Source of the DNA: CAYLGY01 sp964383325
GTDB taxonomy: Bacteria > Pseudomonadota > Alphaproteobacteria > Rhizobiales > Rhizobiaceae
Assembly: GCA_964383325.1 (NCBI GenBank)
Contig: CAYLGY010000001.1
Location: 53,495-117,494 of the forward strand
Length of the DNA stretch: 64,000 nt
Reading direction: 5' to 3'
In this document: positions 41,469 through 50,399 of the stretch, piece by piece
How the letters are laid out: the number at the start of each line of letters is the position of its first letter
How positions within the stretch are numbered: position 1 is the first letter of the stretch
Made by a program: the position numbers and the translations under genes
The notes under the pieces: model-generated
Told to the model about the DNA's origin: nothing
The model's database searches: none
Seen by the model: only the letters and a program-made list of their open reading frames with translations

Positions 41469-43762
41469 TGCGCGGTTTTCCCCATTGTGGCGGCCTTGCG
41501 GCTCAGACCCATCGCAATCTTTTCGGCCGTGATCGGCAATGAATGCACCATCAGGCCCGTCGCGGTTGCGACGGCGCAGGCAATGGCCGCAGGCGGCTCG
41601 ATGCAGGGCGGCTCCCCGACTCCCTTTGCGCCGTAGGGTCCGGCCGCGCTCGGAGATTCGACAAGGATCGATTCGACCCGCGGCATGTCCATCGAGGTCG
41701 GCATCTTGTAGTCGGTGAGATTCGGATTGAGGACAAGTCCGTCCCGGAAGACGATTTCCTCGCTCATTGCCTGGCCAAGGCCCTGGGCAACACCGCCCTC
41801 GATCTGCCCCTCGATGAAGGTCGGGTTGATTGCAAACCCGACATCCTGCGCCACGACATAACGGTTGATCCTGATCTCGCCGGTCGGCGGATCGACGCTC
41901 AGATCGACGGCATGGGCGTGGTAGCTCGGCGTGTTCCAGGCCGGCAAGGTGTGGTTCTCCACGCGCGAGCGGTCATGTGGCGTCGGCAGCGCATTGGTGG
42001 TGCCATGCGCGATCAGGCCGCCATCGCCCGAGACCTGGGCGAGGCGGGCAAGCTCGGCCAGCGAAATCTGACGGTTGCCTGAAAACACATGCTTGTCGCG
42101 CAGTTCCAGGCTGTCGACCGGCACCTGCAGTTCGCGCGCCGCCAGATCGAAGATCTTCTCGCGCAGCAAGGCCGCTGCGGCACGGCAGGCATTGCCGACC
42201 GAAAAGGTGGTGCGGCTGCCCTGCGCGCCATAATCATAGGGCGACATGTGCGTATCGACCGTGCCAAGGCGGACGTCAGCCAGGTCGACGCCCAGCTCTT
42301 CGGCCAGGATCTGTGCGGCGCCGGTAAGTGCAGCCGTACCCAGTTCGACCGCGCCACTGGTCAGCAGGACGGTGCCGTCAGGGGCAATCTTGACATAGAC
42401 GCCGGCCGCGCCTCCGGTCGTCATCCACCAGCCGCAGACCACGGACTTGCCGCGATTGCGCTCGGGGCGGCGTTTGTCCCAGCCGATTGCCTCGGCCGCC
42501 TTCAGGAGGCACTCCCGGACGCTGACGGAATGCAGCACTTCTCCGGACGGTCCGGTGCCGCCTTCCTCCACCAGGTTCTTCAACCGCAATTCGAGCGGAT
42601 CGATCCCCAGATCCTCGGCGATGAGATCCATGTGGCATTCCACGGCGAAATTGCCCATCGGCCCGGACGGAGCGCGGAATGACCCGGTCGGCGTCTTGTT
42701 GGTATAGACGGCAAGGCTCTCCAGATGGAGGTTGGCTACGTCATAGGGGCCGGCAATGATCTGTAGGGCGATTGCGGCCACGCCCGGACCGGAACCTGCG
42801 AATGCGCCCGTGTCGACGGTCACGCGCGCTTGCCGGGCGAGAATTCGTCCATCCTTCGAAACGCCGCTCTTGATGACGATCCGGGCGGGCTGGCGTGGAT
42901 GGGCCGCAATGAGTTCCTCATGCAGCGTGGTCATGACCCGCACCGGCCGGCGCGTCGCCCGCGCGAGGACTGCGGCGAAATGCTCTACCCCGATCCGCAG
43001 CTTGCCACCGAATCCGCCACCAATGCCGGGAACGACGATCCGCACTTTCGACAGGCTGGTCTCGAGAATGGCGGAAAGGGTCGCCTGCACCTCGAAGGGC
43101 AGCTGGCAGTTTGACCAGACCGTCACCTCATCGCCGTTCCACTGGGCGATGGCGACCCGCGATTCCATGTAGCCGGCGTGGACGACCTGGGTTTCGAACG
43201 TGTGCTCATAGACCCGGTAGGACCCTGCAAATGCCTTTTCGACGTCGCCATTGCGGATCCGGGCCCTCGATGACACATTGCCGGATCGGTCAAGAACGGG
43301 AGAAGACGTGTAGTCACTCCACTCGGGATGCAGTTGCGGGGCGTCGGGCCGCAGGGCGTCCTCCGGCTCGAACACGGCCGGAAGCGGCGCATACTCGATC
43401 TCGATCAGCTCGAGAGCCCGGTCAGCGATCTCCGGCGTGCGGGCGGCGACGAGCGCGACGGGCTGGCCGGCAAAAAGCACGCGATTGCGCGCCAGAAGCG
43501 GCATGTCCTGGACAAGCGGTCCGTACCGGACGAAGGGCACGTCGGCGGCGGTCAGCACCGCATGCACGCCGGCAAGGGCGCGCGCCTTTTCCACATTCAG
43601 CCGCACGATGCGGGCATGCGGCTCGGAACTGCGGAATACGCGCCCGTACAGCATGCCGGGAAGCGCCATGTCGGAGACGTAATGGACGGCGCCCGTGACC
43701 TTCCCGACCCCGTCGAGCCTCGGAAGCCGCCGTCCGACCGTGCGTGTCATCCGCTCGCTCAT
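41465..43762 (-). CDS. xanthine-dehydrogenase-family molybdopterin-binding subunit (set 1)
   Basis: The 765-residue catalytic subunit starts at the ATG at 43762 (MSERMTRTVGRR), overlapping the 2Fe-2S stop by ATGA; the frame continues upstream through the 2Fe-2S gene but that is a shadow. Motifs: VPGIGGGFGGKLRIGVEHFA, PTGSFRAPSGPMGNFAVECH, and the catalytic Glu in GAKGVGEPPCIEP. It differs clearly from the set-2 subunit and should hydroxylate a different substrate or position. It is the third subunit of the enzyme encoded here. Confidence 0.91.
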   Translation of the reverse strand: MSERMTRTVGRRLPRLDGVGKVTGAVHYVSDMALPGMLYGRVFRSSEPHARIVRLNVEKARALAGVHAVLTAADVPFVRYGPLVQDMPLLARNRVLFAGQPVALVAARTPEIADRALELIEIEYAPLPAVFEPEDALRPDAPQLHPEWSDYTSSPVLDRSGNVSSRARIRNGDVEKAFAGSYRVYEHTFETQVVHAGYMESRVAIAQWNGDEVTVWSNCQLPFEVQATLSAILETSLSKVRIVVPGIGGGFGGKLRIGVEHFAAVLARATRRPVRVMTTLHEELIAAHPRQPARIVIKSGVSKDGRILARQARVTVDTGAFAGSGPGVAAIALQIIAGPYDVANLHLESLAVYTNKTPTGSFRAPSGPMGNFAVECHMDLIAEDLGIDPLELRLKNLVEEGGTGPSGEVLHSVSVRECLLKAAEAIGWDKRRPERNRGKSVVCGWWMTTGGAAGVYVKIAPDGTVLLTSGAVELGTAALTGAAQILAEELGVDLADVRLGTVDTHMSPYDYGAQGSRTTFSVGNACRAAAALLREKIFDLAARELQVPVDSLELRDKHVFSGNRQISLAELARLAQVSGDGGLIAHGTTNALPTPHDRSRVENHTLPAWNTPSYHAHAVDLSVDPPTGEIRINRYVVAQDVGFAINPTFIEGQIEGGVAQGLGQAMSEEIVFRDGLVLNPNLTDYKMPTSMDMPRVESILVESPSAAGPYGAKGVGEPPCIEPPAAIACAVATATGLMVHSLPITAEKIAMGLSRKAATMGKTAQ

Positions 43763-44247
43763 GCTTCTTTCCATGATTTCTGCACGGCAACCGAGTGCAC
43801 GGCGTCGACGATCTTCTGGTAGCCCGTGCAGCGGCAAAGGGTGCCGCAGAGGCCCTCGCGGATTTCCTCCTCCGAAAGCTCGTCGCCTTCGCGCTCGTCG
43901 AGGAACGATTTTGCTGTCAGGACCATGCCGGGAATGCAGAAACCGCACTGGACCGCGCCATGGGTGAGGAAGGCCTCCTGCAATGGATCGAGCGTATCCC
44001 CGTTCGCGAGCCCCTCGATCGTGGTGATGGAACAATCCTGGCACTGCGCCGCGAGCCGGATGCAGGACGCGACTGCCTTGCCGTCGACGAGCACGGTGCA
44101 GATTCCGCACTCTGCCTCCTGGCAATTTTCCTTGGTACCGGTCAGTCCGAGTTCGCTGCGCAGCACCTCGAGTAGCGTCAGATTCGGTGCCACGGACAGT
44201 GCGACGCGCTGCCCGTTGACCGTGAGCTGGAGGTCGATCCGGTTCAT
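43759..44247 (-). CDS. 2Fe-2S subunit of molybdenum hydroxylase (set 1)
   Basis: The 162-residue subunit has the first cluster motif CQEAECGICTVLVDGKAVASC and the second motif CGFCIPGMVL...CRCTGY. The start is the ATG at 44247 (MNRIDLQLTVNGQ), overlapping the FAD-subunit stop (ATGA). Sequence upstream in this frame belongs to the FAD gene. Confidence 0.95.
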   Translation of the reverse strand: MNRIDLQLTVNGQRVALSVAPNLTLLEVLRSELGLTGTKENCQEAECGICTVLVDGKAVASCIRLAAQCQDCSITTIEGLANGDTLDPLQEAFLTHGAVQCGFCIPGMVLTAKSFLDEREGDELSEEEIREGLCGTLCRCTGYQKIVDAVHSVAVQKSWKEA

Positions 44248-45113
44248 GCGTGGTTTCCCCTTGCGCGTTCGATACCGTTTTCCACCGCCCGGCCGACAAG
44301 CGCCTCGACGAGGAGGCGTCGGTACTCCGCAGATGCCCGCACGTCGCTGAGCGGGGCGCATTCCTGCGCTGCGAGGCTCGCGGCATGAGCGATCAGCTTG
44401 TGGTCCACGACCTTGCCTTCCAGCGCGGCCTCCGCGGCACGCGCCCGCAGCGCGGTCGGGGCCACAGCGCCAAGCCCGATCCGGACCTGTGACAGCACCC
44501 CGTCCGCAAGGGTCAGGCAGACCGCGACGCAGACCACGGAGATTTCCATCGCCTTGCGCCGGCCATTCTTGAGAAAGACCGATCCGGAACTTGGCGGCAG
44601 CCGGGCGAACCGGACCTCACGCAGCAATTCGCCGGGCCGCCGCAAGGTGCTGCCGGGCCCGACAAGGAAATCGGCAAGCGGAACCTGGCGGGACCCGCTG
44701 GCCGATTGCAGGGTCAAGACCGCGTCGAGCGCGAGGAGCGGCACGACGACATCGGCCGCCGGCGATGCGTTGACTATGTTTCCGCCGACGGTGGCGACAT
44801 TGCGCACCTGGTGGCCGCCGACCAGATGGGCAGCCTCGACCAGCATCCGCAGATCCGACTGGAAGTCCGGATGGCGCTCGATGGATTTGTGGGTTGCCAT
44901 CGCGCCGAGGCAACAGCCGTCTTCCGTCACCTCGATCGTGTCCAGCCCGTGCAGGCCGGAAAGGTCGATGAGATGCTCGGGATTGCGTCTTCCCCGCCGC
45001 ATCTGGACGACGAGGTCTGTTCCACCGGCAATGAATTGGCCGCGCTCGCCGAACCTACCGGCAAGCTCCAGCGCATCCAGGACTGTCTGCGGCTGGTGGA
45101 GCTCGAAGATCAC
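44244..45113 (-). CDS. FAD-binding subunit of molybdenum hydroxylase (set 1)
   Basis: The 289-residue subunit has the FAD motifs AGGTDLVVQMRRGRR (about 30-44) and VRNVATVGGNIVNASPAADV, plus the C-terminal CO-dehydrogenase-flavoprotein domain. It overlaps the LLM gene stop (ATGA) and the 2Fe-2S start, so LLM, FAD, Fe-S, Mo and LivH genes are chained by overlaps. Confidence 0.93.
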   Translation of the reverse strand: MIFELHQPQTVLDALELAGRFGERGQFIAGGTDLVVQMRRGRRNPEHLIDLSGLHGLDTIEVTEDGCCLGAMATHKSIERHPDFQSDLRMLVEAAHLVGGHQVRNVATVGGNIVNASPAADVVVPLLALDAVLTLQSASGSRQVPLADFLVGPGSTLRRPGELLREVRFARLPPSSGSVFLKNGRRKAMEISVVCVAVCLTLADGVLSQVRIGLGAVAPTALRARAAEAALEGKVVDHKLIAHAASLAAQECAPLSDVRASAEYRRLLVEALVGRAVENGIERARGNHA

Positions 45114-46150
45114 TCGACCTCTCCAAGGATCTTCCGGGCCGCGGGCCAGACTTCGCTGCCGAAGCGCCGGATCGTGTTATCGATGGAGCCGCCTTCCGGT
45201 GCAAACGGCATGGTGATGAAGGAATCCACGCCGCCCCGGCGCAGGTCCACCACGTGCTGCGTCACCTCCTCGACCGTGCCGGCCAGCGTGAACGCATCCA
45301 CATGGCGGTCGGTGATCAGGGGCAGAAGCGGCAGATAAGGGGTAAAGCCGGACGCATAATGGGCGCCGGCAACCGATTGCAGCGCGTCTTCCGGAAGCGC
45401 GAGCCCCTGCTCTTCCAGCGTCGCCATCTTCAGGCGGCGGGCGCCGAGATAGCGCGCAACCGCAGGACGCAGAGTATCGCGGGCCTTTTTCGGATCGTCG
45501 TCGATGCACACATTCAGCCGGGCGATGATCTTGACCTCGCCGGGATCCCTGCCGGCCTCGCGGGCTCCCCGCTCCACCTGGGCGCGAAAGGCCTGCGCCT
45601 CGGCGACGGAAGCGCAGCCTTCCATCAACGCACCGTCCGCCACCTTGCCGGCCGAGCGCTGGCCCAGCGGCCCGTTGCTGGCGACATAGATCGGAATGTC
45701 GGCGCGGATCGGCGTGAAGCTCAGCCGGCCATTGTTGAACTTGATGATCTCGCCCTGGAAATCGACCTGCTCGCCGCGCAGCAGCGGCCGGATGAGGCGG
45801 ATGGCCTCCTGGATGGCCAGCGCGGGCTTTGCCCTGTCGATTCCCAGCTCCGCAAATCCGGAGATGCCGGCGCCCATGGCAAGCATGGCGCGACCGCCCG
45901 AAATCTCGTCGAGCGTGGCGATTGCCGAAGCCGTCAGGGCGGGATGGCGCGCATAGGGATCGGTCACGCACGGTCCGAGCCGGATTCTCGAAGTCTGGCC
46001 GGCAAGGTAGGTCAGGCAGGAATAAACCTCGCGGTAGAATCGCTCATCGGCAAGCCAGCCCACATCATAGCCACTGTCCTCGGCGATTTTCAGATACCGG
46101 CAGAGTTCCGGCAATGTATGCCGGCTTATGAGAAGGAGACCGATCGACAC
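45110..46150 (-). CDS. LLM-class flavin-dependent oxidoreductase
   Basis: The 346-residue TIM-barrel protein of the luciferase-like/F420-MER superfamily starts GLLLISRHTLPELCRYLKIA and has YDVGWLADERFYREVYSCLT, RIRLGPCVTDPYARHPALTA, FAELGIDRAKP and IYVASNGPLGQRSAGKVADG. Members use FMNH2 or F420 to oxidise or open heterocycles or to act as dehydrogenases. In this operon, next to molybdenum hydroxylases and hydantoinase-family genes, a ring-modifying step is plausible. The cofactor is not determinable by eye. Confidence 0.87.
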   Translation of the reverse strand: MSIGLLLISRHTLPELCRYLKIAEDSGYDVGWLADERFYREVYSCLTYLAGQTSRIRLGPCVTDPYARHPALTASAIATLDEISGGRAMLAMGAGISGFAELGIDRAKPALAIQEAIRLIRPLLRGEQVDFQGEIIKFNNGRLSFTPIRADIPIYVASNGPLGQRSAGKVADGALMEGCASVAEAQAFRAQVERGAREAGRDPGEVKIIARLNVCIDDDPKKARDTLRPAVARYLGARRLKMATLEEQGLALPEDALQSVAGAHYASGFTPYLPLLPLITDRHVDAFTLAGTVEEVTQHVVDLRRGGVDSFITMPFAPEGGSIDNTIRRFGSEVWPAARKILGEVE

Positions 46151-46191
46151 AAGCGTTCCTCTCTGGTTTGTTGGATCATGCCTGTAGGCGG

Positions 46192-46518
46192 TCAGGCTCG
46201 TTCAATTCGTGTGGTCGTGAAGTAGATGTTCTTTTCCCGTAACAGGAACTTGCCGTAGAGTTGCTTGCGCATCTCCTGTCCTTCGGGAGAGGCCAGATCC
46301 TTTTCGTGCTGCTCGATGCTCGCCACGTCGATCCGCTCTATATATTGCCATCCCGCATTTTCGGCCCCGGAAACGGAACCCTCGATGCGGTGAACCTCAT
46401 AGGCGAGATAGTTCGGCTTGCTGTCGACGAACGGATAATCCACCTCGCGCAGCCAGCGCTCATATTCCTCCGGCGTCACGCCGGGCTTGAGGGTGCTGAT
46501 CAGGAACCGTACTGGCAT
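46192..46518 (-). CDS. small dimeric alpha/beta-barrel-like protein (EthD-like), unknown function
   Basis: The 108-residue protein starts at the ATG at 46518 with AGGAGA upstream. It begins VRFLISTLKPGVTPEEYERW and continues with WLREVDYPFVDSKPNYLAYE and WQYIERIDVASIEQHEKDLA, the pattern of ferredoxin-like dimeric barrels (EthD/REDY-type). Such proteins act as monooxygenase helpers or small isomerases. It sits between HyuA (10-nt gap) and LLM (41-nt gap). The fold assignment is tentative. Confidence 0.7.
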   Translation of the reverse strand: MPVRFLISTLKPGVTPEEYERWLREVDYPFVDSKPNYLAYEVHRIEGSVSGAENAGWQYIERIDVASIEQHEKDLASPEGQEMRKQLYGKFLLREKNIYFTTTRIERA

Positions 46519-46528
46519 GGGCTTTCTC

Positions 46529-48091
46529 CTATTCCGCCGCCTGGCCAAGCGATGCAGTATTGCCAATGATCTCGCCGATGACCCGCACCCGGACCCGGAT
46601 CGCATTGCCGGGCATGTAGGCAATCGGCATGTCCTCGGATTCGATCATCCGCAACGAGGCCGGGTCCGCGCCGGCTTCCACGGCACGTTCGTTGGCCAGC
46701 CGCTTGGCCTCGGCGAGGGCTTCGCTGCGCTCCGCGCCCTGAAAGACCTGGTCCACCTCGCCGCTGACCTGGGCTGTCGCGGCACCGACGGCATTTGCGC
46801 AGCTTCCGTGCTCGACATGGACGACCTTTCCGACCCCTTCGAGCTGGTCCGGGACCAGTACGCTCCCGCCGCCGACGGCGATGAGGGTGGCAGGTTCGGC
46901 GCTGACCTTGGCGCGATCCAGGCCTGCTTCGAGCATTTCCCGGACGCTCGCCAGGATCGCGTCCACCGTTTCGGCGCGGATATGCGCGACGCGCTGGCGC
47001 TCGCCGACATCCATGAGGCCTGCAGCAACGGCGATGTCCGTCATGGTCAGCTGCGAGCCGCCGAAGACCAGCGCTTCCTTCGTCAGCCGGTAGCCGACGC
47101 TCCGGGGTCCGATGGTGCGCGCCTCAGGATCCACGAGGCTGCCGCCGCCAAGGGCAATGGAACTGACGTCGGGCATGCGGAAGAGCGTACGGATGCCGCC
47201 GACCTTGATGACGCCGTTTGCCTCCCGGGGGAACCCCTTGTTGAGGCTGCCGAAATCCGTCGTGGTGCCCCCGACGTCCGCGACGATCCCGTTCTCGATC
47301 CGCGACAGATATGCCGCGCCGCGCATCGAATTGGTCGCGCCGGATGCGAAGCTGTAGACCGGCAGTTCGACCGCGTGCCGCGCTTCGACGACGGTGCCGT
47401 CATTCTGGGTGATGAACAGGGGCGCCGAGATGCCGACATTGGCGATCGCCCGCTCGAAACCGCGCACGGTTTCTGTCGCAAGGCGGATCAGCGCCGCATT
47501 CATCAGGGCCGCATTTTCCCTTTCGAGCAGGCCGATGCGGCCGAGCCTGTGCGAGCACGTGACATGGGCATCCGGGACCGTTTCCAGGATCACCTTTGCC
47601 GCTTCCTCCTCGTCGAAAGGATCGAGCGGCGAGAACATTCCGGTGATTGCGACCGAAGTCAGTCCCCGCGCGCGAATTTCGCGGGCCGTCTCACGCAGCG
47701 CCGCATGATCGAGCGGCATGAAGGGACGCCCGTCATAGTCGCGCCCGCCTTCGATGTTCCAGACTCCGCCATTGACCAGCGCCGCAAGATCCTCCGGCCA
47801 GTCGCAGAACGGGGGTAGCGCGTCGGTCGCCGGAGAGCCGATGCGGATCGCCGCGATCTTCGACAGGTCCCGGCGCTGGATCACGGCATTGATGAAATGG
47901 GTGGTCCCGATCATCACCGCGGTGACCGACTCGTCCAGCGCGGCGCGACGGGCAAGCGCCTCGATCGCGTTCACGACGCCGCCGGAGACATCCGACATCG
48001 TGCTGGCCTTGACGGATGCCTCGATCCCTCCGGGGCCGATCAGCACGGCATCCGTATTGGTTCCGCCGACATCTATGCCTATGCGTTTCAT
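46529..48091 (-). CDS. hydantoinase/oxoprolinase subunit A-like (HyuA)
   Basis: The 520-residue protein of the hydantoinase A/oxoprolinase family has GIDVGGTNTDAVLIGPGG at the N-terminus, THFINAVIQRRDLSKIAAIR, the second nucleotide-binding motif VADVGGTTTDFGSL and GGSLVDPEARTIGPR. It has the ASKHA actin-like ATPase fold and would use ATP to hydrolyse a cyclic amide. No hyuB-type gene is present; instead the partner is the DUF917 gene, overlapping by ATGA. HyuA plus DUF917 is a known pairing, including S-methylthiohydantoin desulfurase-type proteins. Confidence 0.9.
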   Translation of the reverse strand: MKRIGIDVGGTNTDAVLIGPGGIEASVKASTMSDVSGGVVNAIEALARRAALDESVTAVMIGTTHFINAVIQRRDLSKIAAIRIGSPATDALPPFCDWPEDLAALVNGGVWNIEGGRDYDGRPFMPLDHAALRETAREIRARGLTSVAITGMFSPLDPFDEEEAAKVILETVPDAHVTCSHRLGRIGLLERENAALMNAALIRLATETVRGFERAIANVGISAPLFITQNDGTVVEARHAVELPVYSFASGATNSMRGAAYLSRIENGIVADVGGTTTDFGSLNKGFPREANGVIKVGGIRTLFRMPDVSSIALGGGSLVDPEARTIGPRSVGYRLTKEALVFGGSQLTMTDIAVAAGLMDVGERQRVAHIRAETVDAILASVREMLEAGLDRAKVSAEPATLIAVGGGSVLVPDQLEGVGKVVHVEHGSCANAVGAATAQVSGEVDQVFQGAERSEALAEAKRLANERAVEAGADPASLRMIESEDMPIAYMPGNAIRVRVRVIGEIIGNTASLGQAAE

Positions 48092-49164
48092 GATGCAAAC
48101 ACCGACCGGAATGGAAAGGAATAGCCAAAGGCCTTCGGACCGACCCGCTTCAGCCCCTCTTCCGTCATGAAGAGTTCTGAGGACGGCAAGGCGAGGACGG
48201 TCACTCTCTGACCATAGCGGATGACCTCCGTGCCGATGGCTTCGCCGCTGTCATGGTCGAGGACGCAGATGAGATCGGGCGAGGATGCAATCGGCTGCCC
48301 GTCCTGCCAGGCAACGATCCATTCATTCTGGAAATCGAGCTTGAGCTCGTGATCTGCATGTTCGTCGAGTCCCGTCAATGACGTGCTGCCGCGCAGGAAG
48401 CCGTCCGTGGTCCTGCGTTCCACCTCGACCACCTTGCCGGAAAACAATAGTTTTCCGACTTCGGCCTCCAGGATCGATGCAACCGGATTCTCGTGCAGCT
48501 CGCGGGCGCGGATCACTGCCTTGCCGAGGCGGATCGCCCGGGTGACCGTGCGCGGCACGCCCCATTGCTTCACCTCCGCGCCGGTGCGCGGTGCCTTGCA
48601 GGTTGCTGCCATCGAGCCGAATTCCGTGCAGACCTTGCGGCTGATTCGCTCGATCCATTCCCAGCTCGACACGCGCGTTACGATCACTTCATTGCCGCGA
48701 GGATCGACGGAGGTCAGGGGCGCCGGCACAAGATTGCCGACGGCGAAGGTTGTCATCTGCGCTTCGGGATAGGCGCGGCCCATCGCATCAGCGTCAACGA
48801 CCGGAATGTCGAGATGCCTGGCGGCCATGAACGCCTGCAGGGCATTGGCGCCGCCGATCTCGATGCCCATCACGGCGCGAAACCTGCGCCCCAGATGTTC
48901 TTCCATCAGCGAGACTGCCCGTGCGGAGACCCGGCTGTCCTGAAGCCGCTCCTGCCAGACCAGCGGCGCGCCTTGCGTCGAAACAACAGCGATCAGGTCC
49001 GCATCACCGAGCTCGTCAGGATCGATCAGGTGAATTCTCGCGCCCTCGGCATAGGCCCGGCGCATGTTGAGCAGGGAATGGTACGGGCTTCCGCCGCCTC
49101 CTGTGCCGAGGATCCAGCTTCCCACGGCCAGCGCCTCGATATCATCCAGTTCGAGCACTCTCAT
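48088..49164 (-). CDS. DUF917 family protein (HyuA partner)
   Basis: The 358-residue protein matches DUF917: VLELDDIEALAVGSWILGTG followed by GGGSPY, DELGDADLIAVVSTQGAP, the conserved EIGGANALQAFMAARHLDIP, and VDADAMGRAYPEAQM. It is usually encoded with HyuA-type proteins. It lies 9 nt after the IclR stop and overlaps hyuA by ATGA. The biochemical role is unresolved beyond membership of the S-methyl-thiohydantoin desulfurase-like family. Confidence 0.87.
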   Translation of the reverse strand: MRVLELDDIEALAVGSWILGTGGGGSPYHSLLNMRRAYAEGARIHLIDPDELGDADLIAVVSTQGAPLVWQERLQDSRVSARAVSLMEEHLGRRFRAVMGIEIGGANALQAFMAARHLDIPVVDADAMGRAYPEAQMTTFAVGNLVPAPLTSVDPRGNEVIVTRVSSWEWIERISRKVCTEFGSMAATCKAPRTGAEVKQWGVPRTVTRAIRLGKAVIRARELHENPVASILEAEVGKLLFSGKVVEVERRTTDGFLRGSTSLTGLDEHADHELKLDFQNEWIVAWQDGQPIASSPDLICVLDHDSGEAIGTEVIRYGQRVTVLALPSSELFMTEEGLKRVGPKAFGYSFPFRSVFAS

Positions 49165-49173
49165 TCTACACCT

Positions 49174-49959
49174 TCACGTCGCGCTATCATGTTCGGACGG
49201 CTCCGGTACCGGCAGTACCCGCTCCGATGTTCTTGCGAGCCGATTGACCGCGCCGCGGACCACATCGATCAGCCCGGCCCGCTCCTGCGCGCTGACATGC
49301 GAGGTCGAATAGGAAACGCAGACGCCGAGCATGCCCTGGCCGCCGCGCTCGACCACGGCCACGGCGGTGGACCCGACCTCCGGCACTGCCTCGTCGAGGG
49401 AGACCGCGTAGCCATGCTTGCGCACCTCCGCCAGCTTCTCGAGCAGCGCTTCCAGTGTCGCGGGCGAATTCCGCGATCTCGGCGCCTGCCAGTCAGCATA
49501 GAGCCGTCGCACATCGGCGTCGGGGAGCTGGGCAAGCATTGCCCGGCCAATGGCGGTTTCCGCCGCAGGCATCCGCATGCCGAGCGGCGTCACCACCTGC
49601 AGCGCGTGCGTGCCGCGATGCGACCGCAGGACGACGATATCGGTACCGCTCAATGTCGAGACATAGCCGGTATGGCCGGTCTTCTTGCAGATTTCGGACA
49701 GGGCGGCCTCGGCCAGCGATGCCAGTGAATTGCGCTCCTGATCGCTTCGAACCAGTTCGAACAGCAGCGATCCGAGCCGGTAGCGCGGCCCCTTGCCCAC
49801 ATAGTCGAGAAGGCCGACTTCCCGCATCTGCTGCAGCAGGCGGCCAGCGGAACTCTTGGGCATGCCAAGCGTCCGGTGGATCTCGGTCACGGAAATGTCT
49901 TCCGTGTCGCCATTGAACTGGCGAAGCACCTGAACGGCCTTCCTGAGGGTAGTACTCAC
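49174..49959 (-). CDS. IclR-family transcriptional regulator
   Basis: The 261-residue regulator has an N-terminal winged helix (VLRQFNGDTEDISVTEIHRT, MPKSSAGRLLQQMREVGLLD, YRLGSLLFELV) and a C-terminal GAF-like effector domain (PAAETAIGRAMLAQLP, YAVSLDEAVPEVGSTAVAVV). It is the first gene of the operon that runs to the terminator at 36760. It would sense the compound or an intermediate. The candidate operator is at 49966-49994. Confidence 0.92.
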   Translation of the reverse strand: MSTTLRKAVQVLRQFNGDTEDISVTEIHRTLGMPKSSAGRLLQQMREVGLLDYVGKGPRYRLGSLLFELVRSDQERNSLASLAEAALSEICKKTGHTGYVSTLSGTDIVVLRSHRGTHALQVVTPLGMRMPAAETAIGRAMLAQLPDADVRRLYADWQAPRSRNSPATLEALLEKLAEVRKHGYAVSLDEAVPEVGSTAVAVVERGGQGMLGVCVSYSTSHVSAQERAGLIDVVRGAVNRLARTSERVLPVPEPSEHDSAT

Positions 49960-49965
49960 GTTATT

Positions 49966-49994
49966 TGTCTACTATAATGGGACACCTGTACAGG
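49966..49994 (-). promoter_or_regulatory. candidate IclR operator with nested palindromes
   Basis: TGTC...GACA half-sites (49967-49985) flank an AT-rich centre and abut a perfect 10-bp palindrome CCTGTACAGG (49985-49994), just upstream of the IclR start. This is a plausible autoregulatory site for the operon. Confidence 0.45.
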
Positions 49995-50359
49995 ATAGCA
50001 GGAAATTGCTTCGTGTCAAGAATTCGAAAAGGGTGATTGAGCATTTTCTGATGGGGTCAAGGACCAGGCGTTTTCGTCCGAACGTCCGGAAAGGTCTGGC
50101 CTCGGCAGCCATGCATGCGCGTGGAGCTGCCGCCCAGGCTTGAGGGATGAACGGATCAGGGGAAAGCGGGAAGGAGAAGGGGAAATCGCGATGCTTCGCC
50201 GGTCAGCGGAGTCCGGAGCAGTCCGGAAGTCTCGTGAAATGCCCGGTATCGGGCCGGGAGATCACGGAGTCAGCGTAATCGAGGCGATCAAGGCTGGATG
50301 GGCAGGCAGGGGGCGGCCCTCCTCGCGGCGCCGTCCCCCGCAAATGTCGGCATTGCGGA

Positions 50360-50380
50360 GCCGCCCCGGGGGGGGGCGGC
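50360..50380 (-). terminator. G/C-rich hairpin after TRAP operon
   Basis: GCCGCCCC and GGGGCGGC form an 8-bp stem with a G-only loop, lengthened by flanking GCGGA/TTCCGC, 19 nt after the DctP stop. It lacks a T-run, so it may be a pause or rho-linked end. Confidence 0.5.
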
Positions 50381-50399
50381 TTCCGCCTTGCGCAAGGAC

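Larger units (their letters stand above)
49960..50399. promoter_or_regulatory. promoter/intergenic region between IclR operon and TRAP operon
   Basis: This 440-bp stretch has no credible gene; a short plus-strand frame lacks family features. It holds the IclR promoter region, with the symmetric element at 49966-49994, and the G/C hairpin at 50360-50380 after the TRAP operon. The remaining sequence shows nothing I can name. Confidence 0.65.

Noticed and set aside
41465..44386. A 973-residue fusion of 2Fe-2S-region sequence with the molybdenum subunit
   Set aside because: The upstream part is the wrong frame across the 2Fe-2S gene; the start at 43762 is supported by an ATGA overlap and family length.
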